NCBI RefSeq assembly: GCF_958979055.1
Contig: NC_084894.1
Span: 6,755,501 to 6,819,500 of the forward strand
DNA: 64,000 bases
Direction of reading: 5' to 3'
DNA from: Alnus glutinosa
Taxonomy: Eukaryota; Streptophyta; Magnoliopsida; Fagales; Betulaceae
Shown: one piece after another, positions 46,601 through 59,183 of the stretch
Layout of the letters: each line of letters starts with the position of its first letter
Numbering within the stretch: the stretch's first letter is position 1
Position numbers and translations under genes: made by a program
Notes under the pieces: model-generated
The model's database searches: none
Seen by the model: the letters and a program-made list of their open reading frames with translations, nothing else
What the model was told of the DNA's origin: nothing

Positions 46601-49375
46601 TTCACGTACATTGCTTCAGTTGACGCGCTCTCCACGCATATTAGGTGCATAAAATAATGTGAGCTCATATAATTAATAAATTAATGTTTGAAATAATTAG
46701 CATAAAACATCATAAATGTACGTGTCACTTTGCCTGCCCTTTAAAATAAATTAGACTTTTTTTGGTAGCAGCTAACGCGTATTAGAATAACAAAATTTAG
46801 AGCATTTTCAATGGCTTAGTCATTTTTATCTTTATGCTAAAATGGCTATCAAATTCACAAAAAAGTCCATCCATCCCATTATGCAAATCAAATGCAAAAT
46901 GCATTTATTATGCATTTGTTCATCTCTTTTTTTTTATTTGTTCCTCTTCCTTTCACACTCTCTCCTCCCATCTCTCTTACCAAAACTCATTTACGCCATA
47001 TCAATATTGTAATATATCTCTGAATCTTGGAAATTATATTTCAGAGTATGCCTATATGACAAAATCTATGTTTACCATTTTAAGGTCACGCTCATGCGAA
47101 CCACTTCAGATGAGAACAAAAATTTTCTTGACTTTATAACAAATAATTAACAAAAAAAAAAAAAAAAAAAATGATCATTGTTAAAAAAAAATTGACTTAT
47201 CGTTGAAAAAATATCTTAGAATTAAAATAAAGAAAGCTAAAGAAAGAATAAAGAAAAAAATGTTTAAATAATATAGTAAAATAATAGATAATCGAATGTA
47301 TGATACCTTTTGAAACTCATTAGCTAAAATAGATAAATTAGGTCTTGATAAACTATTTTAGATATATAAAAATGCATAAGATCGACATTGAGAATGTTCT
47401 TGGGAAGCTTCTCGTACGTACTAAAACGATACCCAAATCATTTTGCCTTTCACCTTCAACATATATATGTCAGAGCTAACATTAAAGCTTCTCGTACGTA
47501 GCTCCAATATTGTACCTTATCTCCGTACTCATACAAGCTATATAATGGTAGATTATGGAGCAGAACAAATACATTATTAAATAGTACTTTAAAATACATG
47601 AATAAATAATTTAAAATATATAAAATTATAAAAAATAAATAAAAACAGTTTTCAATTTTATATTACATAATTATATCTTTTCAAGCCAAGATAAATAAAA
47701 AAAAATAAAATAAAACGTCCGAGATCATACTACAGTACTGTTGATCAGTGCTGCGGGAAGAAGAGAAAAATCCTTATCTCGGCCATAATTGAAGTGTAAA
47801 GTTGTCTCAATCTTTGTCTTTTCATCGAGCTTCCAATTCATATATCAAAGTGAATATATTTAACTTAGCCCAAAAAAATAAAAGGAATATACTGAACTTA
47901 ACATAAAAAAAACAAATAGATTTCAATCTCGTTTTGATAAGATGTAGACGTACTCTTTTATAAGAATATATGTTCTTTTAATTAGAAAAATCATAAAAAA
48001 ATTGTCTAAAATTTGAAAGCTAAAGATTTTATATATAAAAGTTTGATGTTAATAACAATATAAAAAATTATTTAAAGGATAAAAATTGAGTAGGTATATA
48101 TTCTGTCTACGTCAAGAGTACTCCGCTTTGGCATTTATCCAAATAATGCGGAGTATTTTAATAATTTTGATTAAATTTTAATTAAAGTATATGAGTTGTT
48201 ATTAAACTAATTAAAGAGTATGAATAGCTATTCCATTCCACTCTCTTTTATTTATACTAATAACTATTTTATTTCTCAATAAAATACTCATTCGGTAAAC
48301 TAAACGAGACCTTATTATATATATTAAAGAACACGAACGACCCCCACTGGCCTGTTTCAAGGAGAAACATTGTGAAAAAGTAAAAGAATAAGAAAAACAT
48401 GCGTGTCCAGCTATATATATTTAATCCAAAATCAGTACAATTTAACTAGAAAATTGCTTTAATTAACAATAAGATTTTGAATGGAAATAAGTTAATTAAT
48501 TGTCACAAACTAAAATACAAAAGAGTTTTGGTATTTAATTTATGGTCTAATCATCATAATTTGCTTTGTAATTTCTAAGACTTGTCGGTATAGTTACGGA
48601 CATAATAGGAGATAATCTCTTCATCCCTTTTGATTAATCTAAATTTTTTAATACAAGTACATGTAATGGGAATTTGATTAATTGGAAATAAAAAACGCAT
48701 TTCAATTAATCATCTCAATCATCCGAGTAAAAAGCTTATACTTCAGTTGATTGTTTAGTTTTTATATCCAAGATATACATAGTTTATGTGCAAAAACTAA
48801 CTCCAATTTTTAGTCTCCGTTTCTTTATGTAAAATGTTTTCTGTATTTTTTGGTGTTTGGTGTGATCAAAAATTATAGTCAAATCTAAAATATTTTTGTT
48901 TTGACCAAAAAATCTTCTTTAGTTTCGAAAAATAGTTTTCGTTTTTACATTTTGTAAACCATTTTTTCGGATTTAAGCCTCTCCTTTTCAAACTGTCGAA
49001 CCACTGTTGGACCACCATCGGAGGTTGTTAGAAGTCACCTACCGTTTTCCGATGTTGCTCATTTTCTGTACGAGCCAAACATCGAAAAGCATTTTCAACG
49101 AAATCATTTTTTCTGATTGAAAATATTTTTCGATGAAAAACATTTAAGGTTAAAACAAATAGAGTAGTTATAAATGATAATTGTCATGGATTTATTTTAT
49201 TTTCCTAATTAAGGATACATGCTGAGGATTTATTTCTTTTACAATTATTTTACTCAATTTCTAAAACTAATCTTGGGCTAAGGTACTTAGGCTTTGAGGT
49301 AAAATGTAACAATTGGGTCTTGACATGACTGAGAAGGAAAAAAAAATGAAACTAGAATTGAAGAGAGTGCTTTGC
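46601..49375. other. AT-rich spacer with possible MITEs
   Basis: No gene found. A possible element runs about 46800-47402, with GAGCATTTTCAATGGCTTAG at the left and the complement of AACATTCTCAATGTC at the right. Another decayed repeat around 48820-49160 has ATGTAAAATGTTTTC at one end and GAAAAACATTT at the other. Neither has a target duplication I can define. The remainder is A/T-rich single-copy-looking sequence. Confidence 0.35.
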
Positions 49376-49547
49376 CTGTCTGGTATGTATTTGAGACAAC
49401 TCCATGTTGAGTATGATCCCATTGACACTCCAATCACATAAAACTTCGATCCTAACTGTAATTGATCAGTAAGTTCTTGAATATCTAGTGCTTCACTCTT
49501 TACTGTGCGCTTTGGGTCCGGATCACTTTCTCCGTACGTATCCAGCT
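49376..49547 (-). pseudogene. Single exon of a plant alpha/beta-hydrolase gene
   Basis: The minus strand reads YGESDPDPKRTVKSEALDIQ, ELTDQLQLGSKFYVIGVSMG and SYSTWSCLKYIPDR. GVSMG is the GxSxG nucleophile elbow of the alpha/beta-hydrolase fold, and the surroundings fit a plant family in which RAGYGESDP precedes this part. An acceptor (TTTGATAG|AGCTGG) stands at the left end of the exon. The donor would be CAG|GCAAAG, a rare GC type or a mutated GT. Relative to the expected AGYGES, four bases (TACG) are duplicated (GATACGTACGGAG), which shifts the frame. No neighbouring exon with the lid or the Asp/His catalytic residues is seen nearby, so this is an isolated, decayed fragment. Confidence 0.75.
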
Positions 49548-49626
49548 CTATCAAATAGAAGAAAATATATGCCCAACTCATCTATTAGTTCCTGAAAACT
49601 AAAGCAGTGTGAAATTCACACCTCAT

Positions 49627-50036
49627 TTGAAGTTTTACAAGATTATATCTTTTGATATAATGAACTGACACAGTATTGCTTACCTGATGCGGGTGCATAT
49701 ATACATGAATTGTGATGATGGAAAAATAAACCAAAATAAATAAAGGATCTTTAAAAGCATAGATTGTATGACACAATGCGCACGAGTGTGTGATTGAAAT
49801 TGCTCCTAGCATCATAAATCACCCTATAGGAATATATATATTGTTCAAGCAAAATGCCATCCGGGTGCCACCAATCCAACCAAAGATAAAAATTTTCCTA
49901 TCACCGACCAAGAATCTCAAACATTTCTTCGCAACATCACCAACGATCATCACAATTCATGTATATATGCACCCGTCAGGGAAGCAATACTGTATCAGTT
50001 CATTCTATCAAAAGATATAATCTTGTAAAACTTCAA
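49627..50036. repeat. Inverted repeat of about 90-base arms
   Basis: Left arm 49627-49722 (TTTACAAGATTATATCTTTT, then ATGCGGGTGCATATATACAT) pairs with right arm 49947-50036. A second pair, TTTATGATGCTAGGAGCAA, occurs at 49798-49817 (complement) and 50041-50061, so the inverted structure may be compound. It abuts the LINE fragment. Confidence 0.75.
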
Positions 50037-50044
50037 GGATCTTT

Positions 50045-50573
50045 ATGATGCTAGGAGCAAGATTGGTGCCAAACTAGCTACTGTTATTCATGACAGGGAG
50101 TGGAAATGGCCTGCAGCGAGATCTGAAGCTCTTGTTAATATACAAAGGAAACTTCCACTTGTGCAAATTGGAGAGGCGGATAAGGCTGTATGGGTGCCCT
50201 CTAAAAAAGAATGCTACTCAAGAAAGGATACTTGGGAAGCCATTAGAAGTAGGAAACCAATTGTGGAGTGGCGGAAGTTAGTTTGGTTTAGTCTTGCTAT
50301 ACCTAAGCAAGCCTTCATTCTTTGGCTTGCTATTTGTAATGGTTTGACAACTGGTGATAAGATGCTGAATTGGGGTTATAATGGGGAAGTGAAGTGCGTG
50401 TTTTGTAGAGGTTGCATTGAAACCAAAGAACGCCTATTTTTTGAGTGTGGTTATGGCCGTAGACTGTGGAGAGAGCTATTCAAGAAGTCACCCTGTTCTA
50501 ATCCTCCTATTCACGGGTCTGACATAATGAGTTTGTGTGGAAATTGAAAGAGCAGAAAAATAAAAGCTTCAAT
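50045..50573 (+). mobile_element. L1-like LINE fragment (3' part of ORF2, zf-RVT)
   Basis: Frame 50088-50547 and the bases before it read REWKWPAARSEALVNIQRKL, then AVWVPSKKECYS, LVWFSLAIPKQAFILWLAIC and a zinc-binding segment CVFCRGCIETKERLFFECGY. This is the zf-RVT region that ends plant L1 ORF2 proteins. Endonuclease and RT are missing. It is cut on the right by the LTR starting at 50574. Same family type as 11565-13760. Confidence 0.85.
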
Positions 50574-52432
50574 TGTGACGACCCCCCTTTTTTTTTTTAA
50601 AAAAAAAAACATACATAAATGGATCTTCACAGTGGCAGACTACTTGTCGCTCAGCCAACGTAACGTACACATTCCATAACATGTACCTGATATTCAGAGT
50701 TACATCTACCACATTGGAATACAAATATCAATTTGCAGCGGAACATATATCAATAGCGGAAATACATCTAATACATAACTCTTATCAACAACAAGAGCCA
50801 TTGACATGTTTAACTGATTAAAACTTATAGAACATTTTACTATAATTACATACCAAAATACAGGCTCAACAAATATTTATACCACGTAGGACATAAGCCA
50901 TAAATAAAATACCCAAAATACGGACTACCCATGAGTCCGTATTTATGACTGTCGCGATATGCTCCAGTCATAGCATCCCATACACTAGGTGGACGAGTCA
51001 ATATTTATATCCGCAAAACCTGCGACCAAAGCATCAAATGTCTGCATGGTTGAGGGGTGTTGCCGCATCCGCACAGGTTGAATTATGAGCCCATCGTCTT
51101 AGCATAAATAATTACACTAAGACCTCAGATGTATACTACTCACTGAGTTTTCGCAAAGAACCAACTTTTCCTTTTTAGTCTCGCATACACTATAACAGCT
51201 ACCAATTTATAAACTTTTGTTTGAAAATCCCCATAGCTGATATAGCAAACACCGACTAATAGAAAACATTTAAAGCATACTATGTAGCTGCGAACATATA
51301 TAGAAGTTCCAATCATCCCACTTTGGAAGCAACTATATACCTTCTCACCTACTATAATATTGATATTGAACTCACATTTAGCTCTTAAATTGCTTAAGAG
51401 TTAACCCATGGAAAACTCATAATATTTTAAGGGTTCCAAACGTCTACCTATAAATCCTAGACACTAACTAAAACTCAAACAATACTAACCCAAAGTATTT
51501 ACTAAGGGTTAGATATTAAAATCACTATTTAATTATTTATTCATAATATTAATTACTAACCCTTGAATTATTTTCACTAACACTTTTATAATAATATTAG
51601 CCCTAAAATTATATTCACTAATCTCAAAATAATTTCTCACTAGCATTTTCTCAATATCATTAACTCTAAAATCATTTTCACTAATGTTTTACAATAATTA
51701 CCAATTTATTAACATAATTTAACGATCTAGATTTTAATCACTTAAAAACCCCCAAATTAATTTAACCCATCAAATTAAGGTTTCTAACTTTAGATCATAA
51801 TTTATAAAATACTATCACAAACACAATATTATTAACCCAATAGCTTTTACTAAGGGTTAATCACATAAAAACTCAATTAAAATTAAATACTCAAAATTAG
51901 GGTTTGAAGAAACTCACCAAAAATTCCACCAAATGTAAATCCAACACTTGGAGAGTGTTTAGCAAGCTCCTCAAAACAAATCCTATGTACACATAAAATC
52001 AAACTCATATATCTTTAGATTTAATCTAAAATCTCAAAGACGAAGAGTTTGCGAAAATACCTCAAACCAATCGGTAGAAACGTAGATCGGGCTTCGTAGA
52101 TCACGTTTCTGAAATCGAATTTGAGTTTCAATGGTTGGATCATCATAAATGATGATTTTTGTATGAAAAATCTTGAAAGAAAAATCCTTTCATTCCATTT
52201 CTTTTTCTCTCGGGTCAGATGACCCCTTTTTCCATTTTTTTTCTTTTTCTTTTAACAGCAGAGGCGTACGGCCTCTGCTTTGGAAAGGCCATTTAGCCTT
52301 TCCATTTATTTGAGAAGGGAGGCGCACATGCACCTCTCTTCTATTTTTTTCTTTTTCTTTTTAATGGCCATTTGGCCATCATCTTTTAAATGGCCAAGTG
52401 GCCATTTTGTTTGAGTGTGGGGCGCAGACCCT

Positions 52433-52515
<83 letters not shown>

Positions 52516-52699
52516 TACTTTTATTTTGACTCTTTTTTTTTTTTCATTTTCATTTTCTCTTTCATTTTTTTTTATTTCTATTTTATTTTCTTCGGACCTA
52601 AAAATATTATCTTGCATTTTAATGACACTAAATTAATTATAGTCAATTATTTACTCAGTTTTCGTATTTTAATTACTACAAAATTTCTTGGACATTACA
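50574..52699 (-). mobile_element. 3' LTR of an old gypsy-type element (element C)
   Basis: On the minus strand it starts TGTAATGTCC and ends GGGTCGTCACA, 2126 bp. The same family of LTR recurs at 59184-62199. On the side where the internal region lies, bases 52700-52712 read AGGAGGGAGGGA on the minus strand, the polypurine tract expected just before a 3' LTR. A long AT microsatellite (52433-52511) lies inside. The terminal 600 bases resemble those of the 4-5 kb solo LTRs, though the rest differs. It inserted in a LINE; TCAAT lies at its left edge. Fossil. Confidence 0.8.
52433..52511. repeat. (AT)n microsatellite, about 79 bp
   Basis: Pure alternating T/A for about 40 repeats inside the LTR of element C. 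It generates Tyr-Ile repeat frames on both strands, which are not genes. Confidence 0.95.
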
Positions 52700-53461
52700 T
52701 CCCTCCCTCCTTATAAAAATTCCGTCCTCGAAATTTGGATATTAAATCACTTTACGCACATATGAGCATGCATTCTATTTCAGAAACACTCATGCAAATA
52801 TGCGTTTTACTTGGGATATTTACGCAAAAGTGGTATGATACGACAATCATACCCGGATTTCTTTGCTAAAATGGGGGATCACTCCCGCATGTAACGATTA
52901 TACATCCATGGGGCTTTCTCAACATCGTGATTTCACCACAGAGTTCTATCTAACAGAATGATTTTAGTGTTTTCTTACAAACCATCACTCGCTTGAACCT
53001 CTTCATAATTCAATTTCAATTTCAATTGCATACAAAGAAGCGCATCACAAGTATAGGGTCGCAAACACGTTTGCAACGAAGAAATACATGAAATGTCATG
53101 AATGCCCGCTAAAACTAGGAGACACCATGACCGATTTCATGAAGAACTATCGTTTAACACTTTGGACAACTCAACATACCTAAAATTGAGCACATCCATA
53201 TTGCCCAAAGCGTTACATGTTTCGCATTGGCGACACCTTGCTTTTTACAAGATCACCAATTTGAAACACAAATTTGCGGCGTTGTTTATCCACATAGCTT
53301 ACCATCATTATGTAGTGAATATCCATTTTGAACAAGTGCAATCTTCCCTAGAATCATACACCACTTCAAAGCTCGCTGATCATTTCACTCCAACTTCATA
53401 CCAAATGAAATGGCGTTCATCGTTTGCGTCCATACAATGTTACGTACGATACAGCGTCAAT
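52700..53461 (-). mobile_element. Internal 3' region of element C (polypurine tract side)
   Basis: Begins with the polypurine tract and continues with about 750 bases closely matching 62200-62944 of element D (for example GAGCATGCATTCTAT, GGATCACTCCCGCAT). This is probably untranslated sequence between pol and the 3' LTR; no domain recognised. Interrupted at 53461 by a solo LTR and resumes at 58768. Fossil. Confidence 0.7.
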
Positions 53462-56400
53462 TGTGACGGCCCGTTTTCTTTTCTTTTCTTTTTTTGTACA
53501 AAACATTTGCATAAACATTAATCTCTTAAAATATAAACGGATCTTCACAGTGACACGACGATATGTCGCAAAGCCAACATATGGTACATACCCTATAATA
53601 TATACCTGGTAAATTAAAGTATAACATCTATCTACTTTGCAGAGAAAAACATAAACCTAATAGCGGTAATCACATCTTAAACATCTATCATAAATTAATC
53701 ATAATCAAGAGCCAATATTAAATCTATCTATTTAAGTCTTTTTTCATATTAAATACATAACATAAATGACTATATACAATAACAAGTGACACAGGCGTCA
53801 CAAGCCAGAAACAAAACCCATAAAACAGAGGATGCCCATGGTCCCGCAATTATGACGGTCGCGGCGAGCTTCGGTCATAATATCCGAGGTGCACACCTAC
53901 AACACCATCAGCTACGACCGGAGTACCTGTAACCAAAGGAACATCTATACGGTTGTGGGGGTTTGCCACATCCGTATAGGTGGAATTATGAGCCTACCAT
54001 CTTAGCATAAAACATACTAGACTTCAGTGATATTAAACTAACTGAGTTTTTACAAAGAACCAACCTTTATTTTATTTTTAGTCATGCGAGCACTATATCA
54101 GCCACAATTTACCAATAGCTAATACAGCAAATACCGACTATCCAGAAAGCATTTAAAACATACTATATAGTTGTGAACATATGTAGAAGTTACAGTCATC
54201 TCACCTTGGAAGCTTCCACATATTGACCCATCTACAATATTACTTTGTGGTTTGTTTGCTTAGGTTTACCCAGGGCTGGTTCGACATATTTTGGAGCCTA
54301 AGGCGAGAATTTTAAACGATGCGTTTTTTCGTGGGCCCCACTCCTAGTGACGATTGTTTTTGTAAAGTTATGACTCGTATTTCAACAAGTCTTTTTTCCG
54401 TGGGCCCCACTCTCTTCATTAGCTTCTTTATAATCCACATCCTTTTAGTTGAGTCTCATAATAAGAGAGAAAATGTACTGTTTTTTTGTTGGTATTAATT
54501 GTTGTGTTCTTGGGCTTCTAACTATCTATTTTTCTATTGAAGTTAAAGAGTCTCCAAAGAAGAGATCATGCCTTTTCTTTTCTTTTTTTCAAACAAACCT
54601 ATCTTTGGGAGCCTTATTCTATTGAGAAAAAAATCTTTTTCAGCTTATGATTAGGCTTTTTTTCTTTTTCTTTTTTCAAACAAACTTGTCTTTGGAGCTT
54701 TATTCCACTCCAAAAAACCTTTTTCAGATTATGATTAGGCTTTTTTTTTTTATATTTTTTTTTTTCCGAACAAACTTGTATTTGGGGGCCTTATTCCACT
54801 TGGGGGCCTTAGGCGACCGCCTAACTTGCCTTATGGTTGAGCCGACCCTGGGTTTACCTACACGCGAGGTCATTCTCATGCACATAACCCTTAGGCTTAA
54901 ATAATGGCACTTACTCTGCTGCACCGAAATACAAGCATCCCATGCCTAAGAAGTACTAATACACAGTACATTGATGCGAGTCATCTTTATATAGAGCACT
55001 AGCATCCTTAGTTGATGAAACACCTGCCTCCCAATACATTGAGGCTTAATGCAATTTGGAAATACTAAAACAACATTTAGCTTAGCTATACAAAGACATT
55101 TGCATTCTCATTTATCGGTAACACTACACTTGAATACATTGAGACTCGTTGCCTTTGGACTCAGTGTGATCATACGAGCAAGTTTTGCTGAAGAACAAAT
55201 GACAACTGCCTACTATACCAAGACATGACATTCCAATCTCTGAACAATGTGAACATCTAGGCACATCCAAACTCAATGCTTTTTAAATCATGCAACTATC
55301 CGATAGAAATATACATAAGCTCTTTTAATTTAAGACGCTTATGCATACCAACACGTCTAGTAGAAACTACTCATAGCATAAAAACATCTCTCATCAAAAC
55401 CATGCTATACATGATCATGCAATGCACATGCTCATTGTTTTTCCTCATGGGAATTACTCCAAGAACATCATGGGAATTAACCTAAGTACATCATGGAATT
55501 TAATTCAAACATCATGGGAGTTACCCCAAGCATCATGGGTGTTACCCCAAGCATAGTTTTCCGTAGGCTATAAACCTCACTTCGATATACGTTTAGCGTT
55601 CATATGCATATGCCTCATACCTTAAAACAATATACATTTCATTTCATGAATCATGCCTTTAACACATGCTTTCTTCATAAAAACATAAACAATTCAACAT
55701 GTCATTTCTTAAACAATTTGCATAACTTAACTCACTCTAAAATCATATTCATATTCCATTGCAATCACAGTTTTCAAAACTCCCAGCCATAACATACAGT
55801 GACTCCATTCATTTAAACTCCACATATCATATTCATACTTCAACATCATCATAATTTCAATATATTCAAAAGTACTCAAATCATCCAAAACAGTTCATAA
55901 TCAACATCCAGTTGGTTCAAGTTTGTAAAACAATATATATTTTGCAATTCATCATATATGAAAATAATACTTCTCAGTGAATAGAATACTCACCTTCGCT
56001 GCATTTGACTCATGACTCGAATATTCCCTTAGATTCTAGTTACTCGAACTCTACATTGGAGAGCCAATTAAAGTCTCCAATCTGGACACGATCCTGCAAG
56101 CATTGGTAATATTAGACTATGCTATTGAATCTGTACTCTATGACACATAAACTACCAGCGTGCTCACTCGTCGCATCACTCACTTCTAAAGCTAGATAGA
56201 TACCTTGGCTACCATTAAGTTAACCATTAATTATAGGCTCATATTTACTTCGCTTATTATCTTTAAGACACGTTCACTATTTTATTTGTCTACTTATTAT
56301 TATTACACTGAATTATCGTTGTTAACCCATTAATTGCTTCTTACTTATTTACTAAGTCGACAATATATATTTAACCCATATACATGCATATGTATATATA

Positions 56401-58772
56401 TATATATATATACAACGCTTAAACCTAATCCGATGATACACTTGAGTACTATGTGCACATGGATAGGAAAATTGGTTACGTAATTACCTTATTGTTATTA
56501 TTAACTATTAAGTCTTATAATTTGTTTATCCATTTAAGCTAACTAAGTATATTCGGTCTTTATACATATATATAGACATATATGTATAGAATGCTTATTA
56601 AGCTAAGCACGACCTCATAATACACTTAGGTATTTCGTATTGCATAAGTAAATACATTAATCATCTAATTACATTACCGATTGACTTTGGAGCCTATTTA
56701 TGTATTTCTATAATGTCACTATTTTATATTTGTTGTCTTAAGGTTATTTGGACAATTTACCACTCTTTGACATTCTTATCATAATCGTTGTCCCCTATGA
56801 TATAAATATTAGGCTTTAGGTTTGTAGCTTATTTCGTTTCTTATCCTTAAATACAGTTACTAATATTTAATGTTTTATCCTTATTAACTACTAACCATGT
56901 AAGTAGTTGAGATTTAGGACTTTTGATCTTATTTAACATTATAATTTAATACTTTTATTAAACTAACTTACAATCGCATATCGTAATATATATTCATTTA
57001 TTACACTTTACTTATTTAATTATTCGTTTTTCCTTCATTGTTTGTTTCATTTTCTCATTTAGTACCAAGACTAAAGTCCTTTGATCTCATTCGGTTCATA
57101 TAAGCATAATAAAGGCCTAACTTTAATTCCTAACCATATTTGCCATCTATACAACAAGTCTAAATATATTAACTTCAAACCCTTCTCCAACAAGCCAACA
57201 CTTACCCAACACTCAACAATTTAACAACACAAATCCACCATTCAGCCAACCACCTAAATAAGCGTCCATCAACTACCTTTCGCATATTAGGATTCAACCC
57301 ATTTCTCAAATAGAAATGCCCACATTTCTCCCACTAAAATATCATAATAATAATCACCAATAATCGATTAACAAATTAAACTACATAACACTTCATCCCT
57401 AAATACCCAATGAATTCCTTATTCTCAAGTGGAGACACACTTAGATTTTCTACAAGATTACATAACAATGTCCATTAGGCTTCATACCAATTCATAATCA
57501 ACCCGACACAAATAAACTCAATCTCTTCCATAGGCAACACAACTAACAATTTCTAACAAGCAAACATAACCAAAATTATATTTTCTATCACCCATCAATT
57601 ATTGCAAATCAAATACCCAAACTTCACACACATGCACCAATTCAAATAGTAGTCCATGGAAACCCCTAAAATCACCAAACATTAAACCCTAATTTCGGAC
57701 CCAATTAGAATTCCTACAAAAAACAATATGATTTCAAGCTATGAATTTAATGGGTATGATGAAACTACATAGAAAAGCTTCAAACCTAATTTTATAGCTT
57801 CCATGGACGAAATCTCCACACAATCAACTCAAAAATCACCTACAACTCTCAAAACCGAATCTCACTTCTCATTTTAACCTAAAATTTGAATATAGGAAAA
57901 TCCCTAATGATCCACATAATTTTTGTGCTTAACACATAATGGGTAACACGAAATTACAAAGGAAAGCTAAAGATTTTACCTCTTAAAGACCTATGGCCGA
58001 AAAACCCATTTCTTCTTCTTCTCACTTTTTTTTTTTTTTTTTTTCTCCTTTTCTCCTTTTCTCCTCTTTTTCCTTCTCTTCGGTCTGCAGGTCTCTCTCT
58101 CTTAGCGTCATGTGTGTGAAGAAGAAAAGAGATAGGAAGAAATGAAGAGGGTGGTACGTGTGTGATGAGAAGGGAGGAATGGAAGAAGAAAAGAAAAGGA
58201 AAGAAAGGGAATAGGGGGGGCTATGCGTGATTGCCAAGGGAGAAGGGCGAAAAAGAAAGAAAAAGAAGAAAGAAAAGAAAGAGGAAAAAGGAGGGGGGGG
58301 GGGGGGGGGGGGGAGAAAGAGAGGGTGAGTGGAACACTTGTTCCATTGTGGATGGTTGGGAGAAGATGATGTTTATCTTCTCCTAACCAATCCGGTGGTG
58401 ACATGTGGCAAAGTGAGATTTTCTTTTATTTAAATGCATAGACTTCCATAAATTACATTAAGACCCCATAATATTAAAATTCTATCTTTTAATAATTAAC
58501 ATATAACCCCACATTTAATTTTAACTACATTCTACCCATACAATTTATTATTTATCCAACTAGCTAGGACTTATTATTATTATTTATTATTTCCTAAAGA
58601 CCCATTAGTAGTATTTTATTATTCCAATTATCATTATTTTATCTTAAACTCAGTTTATTTTCATAATATAAATATTGTCACTTCAAATCTAACTATTGGT
58701 CCCATCTAATTAATAAATATAATTTATTAATTTGCTAAGTTACCTATTTATTTTCTTGGTCTTTACATCAGT
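53457..58772 (-). mobile_element. Solo LTR (gypsy type, about 5.3 kb with a nested hAT)
   Basis: Element 53462-58767; on the minus strand it starts TGTAAAGACCAAG and ends CGGGCCGTCACA. Flanks are TCAAT (53457-53461) and TCAGT (58768-58772), a 5-base duplication with one mismatch. The homologous uninterrupted site in element D (CGTCAATAGTTGTAAAC at about 62939-62955) shows the target before insertion. Related to the LTRs at 19615 and 36736, but longer even without its hAT insertion (54271-54850). G-run at about 58293-58311. No gag or pol. It lies in the same sense as element C. Fossil, older than the other two by its mismatched duplication. Confidence 0.85.
54263..54858. mobile_element. Non-autonomous hAT element with perfect 8-bp duplication
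   Basis: The element 54271-54850 (580 bp) is flanked by GGTTTACC at 54263-54270 and 54851-54858, a perfect 8-bp target duplication, the hAT hallmark. Ends: CAGGGCTGGTTCGACAT and the complement of GTTGAGCCGACCCTG, imperfect inverted repeats. The subterminal GGAGCCTAAGGCGA and CCTTAGGCGACCGCC also pair. About 54580-54800 holds roughly 100-base imperfect tandem copies (CAAACAAACTTGTCTTTGG, TTATGATTAGGC). No transposase. Inserted in the solo LTR. Confidence 0.9.
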
Positions 58773-59183
58773 AGTTGTAAACTACCATAACTAGTAGTCA
58801 CAACCAATGGCGGGTATCATAACCAACTCCATGGATTCCCACACGCATAAATTGGACGTATCCTCAAGTGTCTAAATAGATCTCTAGGATTAGCCATCCG
58901 CTTACAGAGGGTATGATGCGCTAACGCTCCGAATACACTTAGAGTCAATCTCGACAGCATAAGATTTCATACATAATGCTTTAGTCGTGACAGTGGCTTA
59001 AATCGCACGACATGACATCTTGCCGTCAAGATCTCATAGCACAACAAGCCATCAACGTTACCTCATGTCTCCCTCTCTCAACACCGGAGTGCATCAAGAC
59101 TTGTGTGTTAAGGGTGCATTCCACACGCACATCACCATCGAGGCATTGTCTACAAGATGGTAGAGTATAGATAATAGCTACCA
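58773..59183 (-). mobile_element. Internal region of element C, continued
   Basis: Matches 62951-63350 of element D (TAGTTGTAAACTACCATAAC, GTGACAGTGGCTTAA, ACGTTACCTCATGT). It is cut at 59184 by the LTR of element D. No protein domain recognised. Fossil. Confidence 0.7.

Noticed and set aside
53102-53521. 139-residue plus-strand frame
   Set aside because: Lies antisense in the internal region of element C; the matching part of element D does not keep it open.
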